A stretch of DNA of 64,000 nucleotides. It comes from Neoconidiobolus thromboides FSU 785. Lineage: Eukaryota; Entomophthoromycota; Entomophthoromycetes; Entomophthorales; Neoconidiobolaceae. The stretch is from positions 145,454 through 209,453 of the forward strand of contig MU626267.1 of NCBI GenBank assembly GCA_025603075.1, in the 5' to 3' direction. Positions 1-10,049 of the stretch are shown piece after piece (position 1 is the first letter of the stretch; each line of letters starts with the position of its first letter). Made by a program: the position numbers and the translations under genes. Below the pieces are notes generated by a model that saw nothing but the letters and a program-made list of their open reading frames with translations, searched no databases and was not told where the DNA came from.

Positions 1-155
1 TCTGAAGTAGCAACCTCCAGTAGTAGTAGAATGAGGCAAGATTTAAGTGGATGGCAGTAACAAAAATTACCATCATCAAATTAAAATTCAGACTACGCAA
101 TGGCTTAAAGTAATACAGAACAATGAAAGCAGTTTATTTTTAAAATTTAATTCAA

Positions 156-983
156 ATGGAAAAAATATTTAGTATTAATCAAATTCCAACATGGGGCTAT
201 GACTCTTTAGTCTATAACGAAGCTAGAAATAATGGACTTGATAGCAATCAATGTAAGAGCCAATCAAGTAATGGATACGAAAGTAGTTCAAGTAATTCTT
301 CCTCAGATGTAGATGACGAAGAAGAGTTAAATGAGAGTCAGCTTTTTACTGAAGGCCGTCAAGGTTCCAGTAACACGATATATAATGTCACATTACCTTT
401 TAAAAAATACAATTATGAGCCCGATTTTTATATTAATTCTAAAGTGTCAATATGGAAAGGAGATATAACAAAATTGAACGTGGATGTTATTGTAAACGCA
501 ACTACTTTTAAGATATTACACGGGTATGGTGTCACTAAGGCCATCGTTGACGCTGGAGGACCAGAATTTGTTGCTGAATGTAAATTGATTGGGGGTTGTG
601 GAGTTGGGGACGTTTGCATTACTAAAGGGTATAGATTACCGGCAAAACATGTCATACATACTGTTGGTCCAGCATACCAAATTAACGATAAGTTGAAATC
701 TTGTTATGTTAAAAGCTTGGAACTTGCTTCTAGCTTAGACCCTCCAGTAAGCTCAATTGCTTTTCCATGTATATCTACAGGCATCAATCGATTCCCTAAT
801 TTATCCGCAGCTAATATAGCTTTGAATTCGGTTTCTTCTTGGTTAAGAACTCATCCAGAAACTAGCATTAAGAGAGTAATATTTTGTACCTATTTAAAAA
901 CAGACCAAGAAATTTATTATGATCGAATTTCAACTTATTTTCCGGTTACTCTGCCAAAGTTTGGTACCTTTGCTTTTCATTAA
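156..983 (+). CDS. Macro-domain protein 1 (variant, probably non-hydrolytic)
   Basis: Single-exon gene, 275 residues, starting at the first in-frame ATG. Residues 1-20 carry a short block (IPTWGYDSL) shared with the second macro protein of this window. Residues 40-70 are Ser-rich and acidic, probably disordered. Residues about 97-262 form a MacroD-type macro domain, recognised from GDITKL, IVNA, CITKGYRLPAKHVIHTVGP and FPCISTG. Macro domains bind ADP-ribose or its derivatives and often remove it from proteins. Here the signature NAAN is NATT (114-117), the glycine-rich loop is HGYGV (122-126), and the Asp and His that follow it in hydrolytic MacroD enzymes are Thr/Lys and Asp/Ala. I infer an ADP-ribose-type binder with weak or altered catalysis. 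The domain assignment is firm; the activity is uncertain. Confidence 0.88.
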   Translation: MEKIFSINQIPTWGYDSLVYNEARNNGLDSNQCKSQSSNGYESSSSNSSSDVDDEEELNESQLFTEGRQGSSNTIYNVTLPFKKYNYEPDFYINSKVSIWKGDITKLNVDVIVNATTFKILHGYGVTKAIVDAGGPEFVAECKLIGGCGVGDVCITKGYRLPAKHVIHTVGPAYQINDKLKSCYVKSLELASSLDPPVSSIAFPCISTGINRFPNLSAANIALNSVSSWLRTHPETSIKRVIFCTYLKTDQEIYYDRISTYFPVTLPKFGTFAFH

Positions 984-1411
984 TATTTATTTCCTTATAT
1001 AAATATGGTTCCGTATTATAACCTTAAAATTAGTAGCTGTTTTTAGTTTTACTTTGATTAACTATGAACTTTAATTTTAATACTAGAAATAATAAAAGTA
1101 AAGAGGCGGTGCTAAAAATGCGATCACAAAAGTACTGAGATCTTGTGTAGCATGATGTTATAACCTTAAAGCTTATAGAATTAAGTTTATATATTTACAA
1201 AGTTTTTAATATCTTTTGTCTATAAAGCTTTAACTATTTTAAAAAGCTTATTTTACTATTATTTGATAGATATCAAAGTATTGTTTTTAGTTATAAGATA
1301 TTAATATTATTAGATTGTAGAATGTTTAATGTCCTAACGTTATTACGATTTGATGTATTTCTTATCTATATATAACATTTTTATTAAAATATCTATTAAA
1401 TTAACTTTATT
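984..1411. other. Intergenic, AT-rich
   Basis: This stretch lies between the stop of macro gene 1 and the stop of the convergent secreted-protein gene. I see no reading frame, tRNA or repeat here; it probably holds the two 3' ends. Confidence 0.5.
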
Positions 1412-2041
1412 TCAAGAGGTAAAAAATAAGATATAGTAAGTTATTGTTGAAGGCTTATTAATTTCCCTTTTAAAATCATTTTTTTCTAAAATAATAGAAA
1501 GATAAGAAACCATAGGCTTAGGCGAATGAGGGGAGTTAACTTTAAGAGTCAAAGAACCGTCAGTATTTTGAACCTCATCAAAAGCATTAGAAGGTCCAGT
1601 GATTGAATATAAAGGATCCTTATGATTAATCGCATCGTAATCCTCAATAATAAAATCATCAGTTACCATAACTACATATGTAATCATTTCACCTAATCCA
1701 TTAAACATTAATAAAGAAAATTGTTGGCTTGGGCCAGTGAATTTCACTTGACGCATCATATTTGGGTTTACTGGAGTTGGGATGTTTAACGTTACTAATA
1801 AGGTGGTGATATTCTTTTCACTGTTATTAATTAGTTCAAAATTTTCTTTATGACTTGTAAAAAAATGACGCCCAGTTGGCCATGGACTTGTATCGTTTTT
1901 CGCTATTAATCCATTACCATTCGTTTCTATAAATTTATGCCTTATAGGGGCCTCAGGATTCTTATAATCTAAACCCTTGATTTGAAATTTAGCTGCAACG
2001 AGCCTTAAATATAGTAGGACTAAAGAAATAGATAAAAACAT
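1412..2041 (-). CDS. Predicted secreted protein, unrecognised
   Basis: Single-exon frame of 209 residues beginning at an ATG. The first ~17 residues (MFLSISLVLLYLRLVAA) are a plausible signal peptide. The remainder is a mixed, beta-rich-looking domain with little low complexity, one N-glycosylation sequon near NDTS and another near NITT, and no cysteines. The C-terminus is moderately hydrophobic (TITYYILFFTS), too short and late for a clear membrane anchor but compatible with a GPI-type tail. I do not recognise the family. It is convergent with macro gene 1. Good codon-like composition and a clean start make it likely to be real, but no function can be given. Confidence 0.6.
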   Translation of the reverse strand: MFLSISLVLLYLRLVAAKFQIKGLDYKNPEAPIRHKFIETNGNGLIAKNDTSPWPTGRHFFTSHKENFELINNSEKNITTLLVTLNIPTPVNPNMMRQVKFTGPSQQFSLLMFNGLGEMITYVVMVTDDFIIEDYDAINHKDPLYSITGPSNAFDEVQNTDGSLTLKVNSPHSPKPMVSYLSIILEKNDFKREINKPSTITYYILFFTS

Positions 2042-3311
2042 TAGAAGAAGTTAAAGTGAAATATAATGATAATTATAGCTATAATATATAGTTGATTTAT
2101 TGTTTTATTTTTGTCAAACACTTAATTAGAATTTCAAAATTTTCCATTGAATATATTTCGATTTAAACTTGATTTTTCCAACTGAAAATTGAGTGGCACA
2201 TTTAATGTTAATTTAAAAATTAGTGTTTTAAACATTCAGTTAAATTATTTCAATTTTAAACTCAATTTTATAATATCATGATAAAATATTTATTATCGTA
2301 TATCGAGGTTAAGTGAAGAAGTAGAATAGTGGTTTGTTATATTTCTTTTGTAAGAAATAGTTAAATAGAAAATTCTTAGAATATCGGAGATTAACTCAGG
2401 ATAATAACAATAAATATAGCAATTTAACTCCATATTTTTTATAGTATACATTTTAAATTATTTATATATAAATGTTTCTAATATATGATATATATTTTAG
2501 TATAGCTTTTTTATAAAACATTACTTATTTAAAATCTCTATCTTTAATATCAACGTCATAAGAACAGCCTAATTAGACCTTAATTGCACCTTAGCTTTAG
2601 TAAAGATTGTAATCCTTAGTAGCTCTACCATTAGCTGTAATTACAGCACAAGGTTCTATTAAGAAGGCTTTAAATCATTAACCTTAGTAATGAAACTAAT
2701 TTTCATATCGAAAGTTAAGGAAAATTCTATGTGTTATTTTCATATGCTCAGGACTAGGATTAAAGCTCCTTTCGATAGAATGAGGGGTGGATTGCTTTTG
2801 AATATCATTAAAATAATAGCATTATATTTTAAATAAACATAGAATAGCCTAACATAACAAAGTTTATCAATATGCTAATATTGTAATTCGGCCCAAGTTA
2901 ATGCTTATTTCTAATCATCACGCGATTTTATTTAAATGACACAAATATAAAAAAGTTAGGGGATGGGGAATATAAAATTCTTAATGCAAGATTAGGTAAA
3001 AGTAGGTTTTAGATTTCAACCAATTAGATACATGAAATTCAGATTAATAAAAATAGTCAATTAATGATTGGGCGCATGTTTTAATTTTGAGTTAAATGAT
3101 TGGGAAGCAAAAAGGTAAAAGTTAAAGAAACAACTAGTAAGAAAGGGAGAAGTTATTTAATCAGGTACAAAGAGCAAAATGATTGAATAATTAGTTAAAA
3201 TTGGACCTGAAATTAGCTTTTATTTTCAAAAAAAATATTAACGCCCTTTAACCTTTTAATTATTTTAAGAGAAGTGCATTATTGTATATATATAGTCCAT
3301 AAAAGGTTAAA
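2042..3311. other. Intergenic, shared upstream region
   Basis: A 1.27-kb AT-rich stretch between two divergently transcribed genes, so it should hold both promoters. A TATA-like run (TATATATA) lies at about 3284-3293, close upstream of the OPI1-like start. GATTGGG-type CCAAT-box reverse complements occur near 3066 and 3099. I see no gene. Confidence 0.4.
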
Positions 3312-5014
3312 ATGCAAAGAATCTCAATCAACAACTTATGTAATCCAAAACCGGAGCCAAGCAATCAACGCGATGAGGAGATCGCTGCTGAAGCTTTGGA
3401 TAGTTTAAGGAATTCCAATGATTTAAACAACAGTCGTAAGTGATCAAAATTACTACTCTAGTTTGTTAATATTTACACTATCAATATGATACTCAATCGA
3501 ATTTATAAAAACAGATATTGACTCTTTTATCTTAGACTCGAGCAATGAAATACATCAAAATGACCATTTTTTAAATCGTGTGTCGAATTTGCCGTTAGTA
3601 AACTCAGCGCTAAGGGCTTATGAAAGCACTAAAGCCAATTCATTTGTTGTCAAAGTAAATTCAATTTATATTAAACTTAATTTATAAATATAGAGCATGA
3701 TAAATCAAAGGATAAATATTAAGACTGCGTTTTTAGTATGGTGCAGAAACGGTAGAAAGCTCAGTAAAATCCATTTGTATGCCTGTTATAAATAAACTTG
3801 AGCCACAGCTTGGTCAATTGGATGACTTTGCTTGTCGTCAACTTGATAAAGTAAGCCATATTGCATTTAGTGAAGCATTTTTTTAATGTTTTTAGTTGGA
3901 AAAACATTATTCCTCATTTATGGATAGCTCAACTCAACCACAGTTAAATGAACATAACCAGCAAAATGGTCATTATCCCGTTCATTCATCTGTACATCAA
4001 CCTTACCCTAAATTTGAAGATGGAAGTGAGCTACGCAATCGTAGAGTGATGGAACTCAGCGGAGGGGGACCAGCTTGTAATTTTATTAAAACTTTAAAAA
4101 CTCGATCTAATTTTGTGAATCTAGGTCAACCTTCGTATACGCCTCAGAGCAACGAAATCGCTAAACCAGCACCTCGTAGCCGTTGGCAACAAGTTGTTTT
4201 AGAAGCTGGTGTTACAGCTAGTGCTGGTGTTGCATTAGTTTCGGAAGAAAGTATGAAATGCCTTAGGTACTGCCAACAATGGCTTGCTGTAAGAATACTT
4301 TAGTCATAATTTTAATTTATCTAATTTTTTTAGTATGCATCTGCACATATTGAACAGCAAATTCAACTTTTAAGAAACTATCTTGTTTCGCTTGCTACTC
4401 CATCTAATTCGACTGCATTGTCTACTCGAGCATCGACTGCAGCGTTTTTATCAAACATTAAAAAAGAAGTAGTGGCAACTCTACGTAAAGTCATTGATGT
4501 AGTTGGTCGTTATGCTGGCTCTTGTTTGCCTGGAGATGCACGAAATAGTGTACGCAATTTTATTCTTAATTTACCTGGAAGATGGGCATCACTTAATATG
4601 CCATATTTAGAAAGTGATATTTCCACCCCATGCTCGTCCCCACTTCTTACACCAAACTCGTCTTGTCAAAACTCACCATCGCTTCTCACCCCTACCGAAC
4701 AAACAAACCGAGTTCTTACTTTAGCAACTGAATCGATGAACATGCTACATAACGTTGGTGGTATATTCAAGGAATCTGTCGAAAGAGCAGAAGGATGGCT
4801 TAGAGCGGTTGGAAGATCACCTAATCATACCAGTTATTTCCCAGAAAATGCACCTATGCCACAATTTTCTTTATTGCCACCACCTGTCTCTCGACCAAAT
4901 CAAAATTTCGGATCATCAAACTCATATTCAAATAATGATCATCAATGCAATAGCTATAATAATATAGAAATAGAGGAACATGCTAGACATGAAAGTTTAC
5001 CAGATATTGAATAA
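3312..5014 (+). CDS. OPI1: Opi1-type transcriptional regulator of phospholipid synthesis
   Basis: Five exons (3312-3435, 3515-3654, 3737-3850, 3896-4288, 4334-5014) join in frame to 483 residues. Opi1 in yeast is a repressor that senses phosphatidic acid at the ER, enters the nucleus when inositol is plentiful, and represses INO1-type genes through Ino2 and the Sin3 corepressor. The family signature is clear: RVSNLPLVNSALRAYESTK (63-81) followed across an intron by VKYGAETVESSVKSI (87-101), then the C-terminal activator-interaction block around VLEAGVTASAGVALVSEES (226-244), KCLRYCQQWLAYASAH and a helical continuation. The C-terminal third is Ser/Pro/Asn-rich and less conserved. All donors are GTAAG or GTAAA and all acceptors TAG or CAG. 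The target genes in this organism are not visible; family assignment is confident. Confidence 0.88.
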
Positions 5015-5800
5015 GTACCTGTTCTATTATTATTATTATTATTTACTGATTAATTTATTAATCATCTGCTAACTCTTATACATAATGCAATGTATTATAT
5101 TATTTTTAATGCATATGAATACAAATCTTGGTTTTATTCATATTGACATCTCCCTTGCTCCTATTTTAATGATCTCTTTTTTGTCTTTGCTTACAATTCT
5201 TATAAAAATTTGATTTGACTGAGAGATTTTTAGTGTTTTATATTCTTGTTTTATTTTAAATGTGTGCTAAATAAATATAACTTTTATGCTTAGATGTTGT
5301 TTTATTATTAGCCTTTATATGGAGTTATTTAATGTAATTTAAAATTAACCATAATAAGTAATTTGAAGTTATACCAATTATTGAAGAATAATAAATAAAC
5401 TTATCACTTTAATTTGTGTGATCGGATTTTAAGATTCAGATATTAGTATTATGTAAATTATGATTATTTAATTATCATATTTAGTTTAAATGCCTTTTGT
5501 AAAATAATATTGCATTTAAAAAAGAATTTTCTTGTACTGAAACCGATTAAGCATTAAAAAACGATTAAAGAGACTTTACCAGATTCCAAAGTAATTAAAA
5601 AAAAGTCCTATCCTAACAAAATAATGAGTTTAAGTGATTAGTTAATAAATGGGGAAAAAGATTCTAAGAATCTATTATAATAAATTTATATTTACTAAAA
5701 TTAATGATGTATGCATCATCATCAGTAAGTCATCGAAATAAAAAGGAATTGATCAAGCAATAGGCTGATAAATACTATGGCAATATGGTTTTTATTTGTC
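5015..5800. other. Intergenic, AT-rich
   Basis: Contains the 3' end of the OPI1-like gene, including a short ATT microsatellite at about 5025-5044, and then featureless AT-rich DNA. No reading frame longer than chance was seen. Confidence 0.4.
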
Positions 5801-7137
5801 TGAAGTAAATAAGGAGGAAAACAATTCAAAACAAAAAGTTGGAGCTAAAGGAGATAAAAATTCAAATGTGACCAAGAACAATAGAAATATTAAATGTAAC
5901 AAAAAAATAAGAATAGTAAAGATAGCGATCTATCTGTTTTTATTGTTATTGACTTAGTTTTAAACATGTCAAAATCATATAGGCGTATAATCTAAAAAAG
6001 AAGATGGTTTATTGAATTCCAATAAAGCAGTAGAAAACTCGACTTGCCCAAGTACTGCTCAGCAAGATCATAGAACTGATAGTAATAACTATAACAAGAG
6101 GAATAATAGATATTGAAATTATGATACAATGGTTTAGTTTATCTTTTTGTACATAATGAAAAAATTGAACCATATATACATAACTCTATTTTAAAATTAA
6201 AATCAGGTACCTTAACTTCAAAGTAAGCAGAAGATTTTAGTGATGAATCAAGTAGATATGGTGCTGATATCAATAGGTATAATATAGCCTTTGATTACTA
6301 TGATTAGATAGTTTTTCATAAAAATGCCCAGTATGTATACGATACTGACTCTAATAACTATCCTAAGGGCACTGAAACCCACAATAATGGTTATGATTCT
6401 AGTATTTACAAGAACGATATTTATAACTACATCAATAGTGTTAATGAATTTGGCTATATTTTTCAATTATTTGAGATAAAAAATAACGAAGTAAAAAAAG
6501 AGCTAAGGATACAAAAGTAGTAAAAAAGTAGTAAAAAAGTTAAAAACCAAAGAAGGAAAGAAAAGAATAAAAATAGTCAGGGTCAATATCAACAAAATCA
6601 AGCGAACTTCAATTTAACTTTAAATTATAATGAAATGAATAATCACCTTCCAAGCAAAATGTAAGAAAATGGTACAAAGTTGGAAGAGATAAAAGAATAC
6701 TAGCATCTACTCATATATCAGATTTGAGGTATATTGATGGGCTTGGAGCTTACATAAATGTAGTATATAGGTATACTATAGGTGGTAAATTGGATTATGC
6801 CCCTGTTAATACTAATCTAGAAAACAAACTTTGTTCATCATTTAATTATACATCAGTTTTGGGATATAAAGATGAGTTTAAAGGCTTCAAAAATACACAA
6901 GGTAGCTATAGCATGTATGACAAGCTAAATTCTATTCCTAATAGTGCTAAACTTAGAAATAAGAATGTTGATGGTATTCATTCTAACAATAACAAGGATG
7001 ATCATAAAAAGGGTTTTGAGCGTAGCGATGTAAATAAGAAAGGCAGTTTTAATGCAGTTAAAAGTGATGGTGGTATGAGCTTTAGCACTTTATTTATTAT
7101 TCTCTCTATCCTTTATACCCTTTTATATGTAATGTAG
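5800..7137 (+). pseudogene. Decayed Asn/Tyr-rich protein-coding frame
   Basis: A protein-like sequence runs through this stretch but is broken by stops and frame changes. From about 6000 it reads with residues such as KEDGLLNSNKAVENST, then Asn/Tyr/Arg-rich segments, and ends in an open 137-codon tail (6724-7137) whose last 20 residues are hydrophobic, like a membrane or GPI anchor. Many stops sit where Gln (TAA/TAG) or Trp (TGA, for example at 6114) would fit the surrounding composition. A probable old intron lies at about 6130-6206. I infer a former Asn-rich cell-surface-type gene inactivated by transitions. I do not recognise a parent family. Confidence 0.5.
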
Positions 7138-7140
7138 ATG

Positions 7141-7839
7141 AAGCTAGTATTCGTTGCATTTATAATGATTCCGCTTCTATCTATATTTCAATAGTTTCTG
7201 ATTTTGTTTGTGATATTATAAAGATTAGGGTAAGAATAAAATAATTTAATATTTTGAGTTTTTGATTTTATTTAATGCTAATGAAATATACGTTTTTTAC
7301 AGTTATCTATTAAATACATCCTCATATGCTATTTTCGTTATTCAGCTAATTTATGATAACTCAATTGTTATGTCGAGTTAAAAATCTCAGAATATTCTTA
7401 ACTATGTGTTATATTATTTAATAGCCCAAGTCAGGTTTTGATACGAACTGCTATATATATTAATGTTTTTTTGGTTTCATCACTTTCCTTACCTTCAATA
7501 TTTATTATTTTTTAGCTAAGCATCTAATTCAATGAGTAAAAACAAAAAGATAGCATTTAATTAGTATAATCGATTTACTGACTTCTACTTTTAGATAAAC
7601 ATCAATCTCAAAACAACATTATTCTGATTTATCATAAGTAAACTGGGTTTAATATAAAGATAAATAATCGTTCTAGTTAAATGTTAAAAGTATAATGCTG
7701 GTGAGAAAAGCAAATTGTTTCAAAAAATGAAAGTTGTCGAAAGAAAGGAACAAAAGATAAACTAGCTATTCATTTATTTCAAGAGGAAACCGATCTAATT
7801 ATATACTTATATCTTTATGCTTGTTAATAAATTGCGTAC
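7141..7839. other. Intergenic, AT-rich
   Basis: No gene is visible. A short signal-peptide-like frame of 18 codons starts at 7138 but stops at once, so I do not call it. Confidence 0.4.
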
Positions 7840-8050
7840 ATATGAGGATGTATTTTTATGTACAAACATTTTGGTGATAGTTTTTTCACTTAAAATAACA
7901 TTTGGGAGTGTTTTTTTCGACTTCATTATTTTTTCCATCTTTTAAGCGTTATTTGAGTGGAAAACTTGTTAGTAAAATTCTTAAACAAAAAAATATATCC
8001 CCATTTAACAGATGGAAAAAGTGACGAAGCCAAAAAAAACACTTCCATAT
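7840..8050 (-). mobile_element. Small inverted-repeat element, copy 1, split by copy 2
   Basis: The outer element starts with ATATGAGGATGT and ends with ACACTTCCATAT. Between its halves (after about 7900 and before about 8003) lies a second copy. Removing the insert leaves a sequence similar to the other minus-oriented copies in the window, for example 26611-26716. This is a direct case of one copy inserting into another, so the family moved in at least two waves. Confidence 0.75.
7904..8002 (+). mobile_element. Small inverted-repeat element, copy 2 (nested)
   Basis: A complete plus-oriented copy (GGGAGTGTTTTTTTCGAC to ATATATCCCC) inserted in copy 1. ATTT is present on both sides, which may be a target duplication, although the AT-rich context makes this uncertain. 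Confidence 0.75.
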
Positions 8051-8287
8051 CCTTTTATTCAACTGAAGTGTGATTACTGGTTAAATTCTTTAATCTCTGA
8101 TGCCAAACTTGAGTAAACTGCATCTTTTATAAAAAAATTTCTTTATGGTGCTGTATGTAGATAGTTTTTCAGGTGTTATGTTTGATCTTAAACTTACAGC
8201 TACGTTAAGTGAAGAATTTTTTCAAATGTTTGATTAATTGTATTACAAAAAAATCAAGATTTTAAAACGTAAATCAAATCTAGTAAA

Positions 8288-8392
8288 TGTGGAAGTGTTT
8301 TTTTTGGCTTCATTATTTTTCCATTTTTTAAGCGCTATTTAAGCGAAAAATTTGTTAGTAAAACTCCTAAACACAAAAATACATCCCCATAT
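8288..8392 (+). mobile_element. Small inverted-repeat element, copy 3
   Basis: About 105 bp, from TGTGGAAGTG to ACATCCCCATAT, with the shared core ATTTTTTAAGCGCTATTTAA. No coding capacity. Confidence 0.75.
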
Positions 8393-8761
8393 ACTATAAT
8401 TTTATCATAGTTTTGAGAAATAATTAAACAAACTGTATTATTAAAACAAAATGGTTATAATGTTATATTATAGCACTTATTGTTTTAAACTATCTTTGTT
8501 ATTTAACAAACAAGTAGTTTTATTTAAAGTATTTAGATCAAAATAATCTATATAAAACTGAAGTCCCAGCAAAACGTAATGAGCCAACCAGCAGCATTAA
8601 TGTACCTATTAACCATTATTTTGGCTAATGCAAAGTCACATTTGAAAACAAAAGCACTTCCATTTGTACTCATGTTAGAAGATATTATCAAATGCAACCA
8701 GATATAAAAATAGAAGCAATTTAGATCTTCACAAAACACCCAAAGCTTTGTGAAATATCAT

Positions 8762-9211
8762 TGTCAGTCCCATGATTAATTATAGTATAATAATCATTTA
8801 AGTTGTTGTGTTCTCAAGTTCAGAGAAAATCAATCCCACGTCCTTAGTTTGATTTGCTATGAGAATTTCTAACTTCATCCCAATGAATATCATCTTCTCA
8901 TTTTTGATATCCATACTTTTCAGAGTATAAAAAAGATTTTAGAGTATAGTAGCTCAAGGCTTTTTAACTGAATTATTCCCTGATATTTCATACATTCAAT
9001 AAAGCCACTAAGTTTTCTTAATACCATTTTACGTAGGTTTTACAGTATTATTGTCTATTCTATTTGTCTTACGTAGTCTGTAGCCTATTACGTGATATTC
9101 TTCATAATTCAAGCTTATCTTAGTCACATAAACTAAGACCTTTCGACTTATAATATAGTCAACCCAGCAATAGCTGTTCTTGACTCCAAACTCTGTGCAC
9201 CAGATTTCACA
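8762..9211 (-). repeat. 450-bp repeat, copy A (decayed transposase-like fragment)
   Basis: This segment is clearly similar over its whole length to 26826-27270, at roughly 80-85% identity by eye. Read on the minus strand, both copies share a partly open frame containing EFGVKNSYCWVDY and ISRKVLVYVTK, and further along in another frame LNLRAQQLRRLLCY (copy B). The pattern of Glu-Trp, Phe-Gly-x-Lys, aromatic-Tyr and Ser-Arg-Lys faintly resembles the catalytic region of IS1-type InsB transposases. The frame is broken by many stops. The repeat relationship is firm; the transposase link is a weak inference. Confidence 0.6.
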
Positions 9212-9607
9212 TAGTCTTTAGTGACAAAATCAGCTGAAGCTGATTAAATTCAAATAAAAATTATAGCTAAATTAATTACAAAACCGCAATTAGGTTTATA
9301 AATAATTTAAATGATTTATCATGCTATAATTAAAAAGCTGATAAAGTAATATTTTATATTATAAAATAATTAATTTTAACAAAATTAGCAAATATTTAAA
9401 AAAATAATTAAAAAAACAATCTAGTAGTTTGCAACTTTATAACTCAAGTTAACATTAACTTATTTTTTATTATTGTATTTAGGAGTCTTAAAATTTTTTC
9501 TGATCTCACTATTTTAAAAATGACAATTCTAAAATAATTGATTATTTTAAAAGAATTTATTCTCACCTTGTTATTCCACTATTGTTTTATATATTTGAAC
9601 TAAAAAA
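9212..9607. other. Intergenic, AT-rich
   Basis: Featureless AT-rich sequence between the 450-bp repeat and the next small element. I see no gene. Confidence 0.4.
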
Positions 9608-9714
9608 ATATGAGGACGTGTTTTTTTGTTTAAGAATTTCACTAACAATCTTTCCACTCAAATAACGCTTAAAAAAATGGAAAAAGTAATGATACCAAAA
9701 AAACATTCCCATAT
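9608..9714 (-). mobile_element. Small inverted-repeat element, copy 4
   Basis: Minus-oriented copy from ATATGAGGACGT to ACATTCCCATAT. It lies only 30 bp from the plus-oriented copy 5, so the two form a head-to-head pair. Confidence 0.75.
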
Positions 9715-9744
9715 TTTATTAGAGGAATGTTAATTTTAACTATT

Positions 9745-9850
9745 ATATGGGGATGTTTTTTTTGATTTCATCACTTTCTCATTTTTTAAGCGCTATTTAA
9801 ACAGAAAGATTGTTAGTGAAATTCTTAAACAAAAAAGCACATCCCCATAT
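9745..9850 (+). mobile_element. Small inverted-repeat element, copy 5
   Basis: Near-consensus plus-oriented copy, ATATGGGGATGT to ACATCCCCATAT, 106 bp. The 12-bp ends are perfect inverted repeats. ATAT at both ends could be part of the inverted repeat or a target duplication. Confidence 0.8.
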
Positions 9851-10049
9851 TTCCCTATTTTAATTTAGCTTAAAGCATTAGAAAAAACACTTTCTAGAAT
9901 TAGTACCAAAGTAAGAAAACAAAATCTAGTAAGGGACAAAGCTGTAAGTATTGGCTACAAAGCATAAAAAACTAATCTTTCATCATTAATTTATAAAATA
10001 AACTGACTTTTATAAAAATGAGTTTCTTTATTTCTTTTCAACTTATTAA

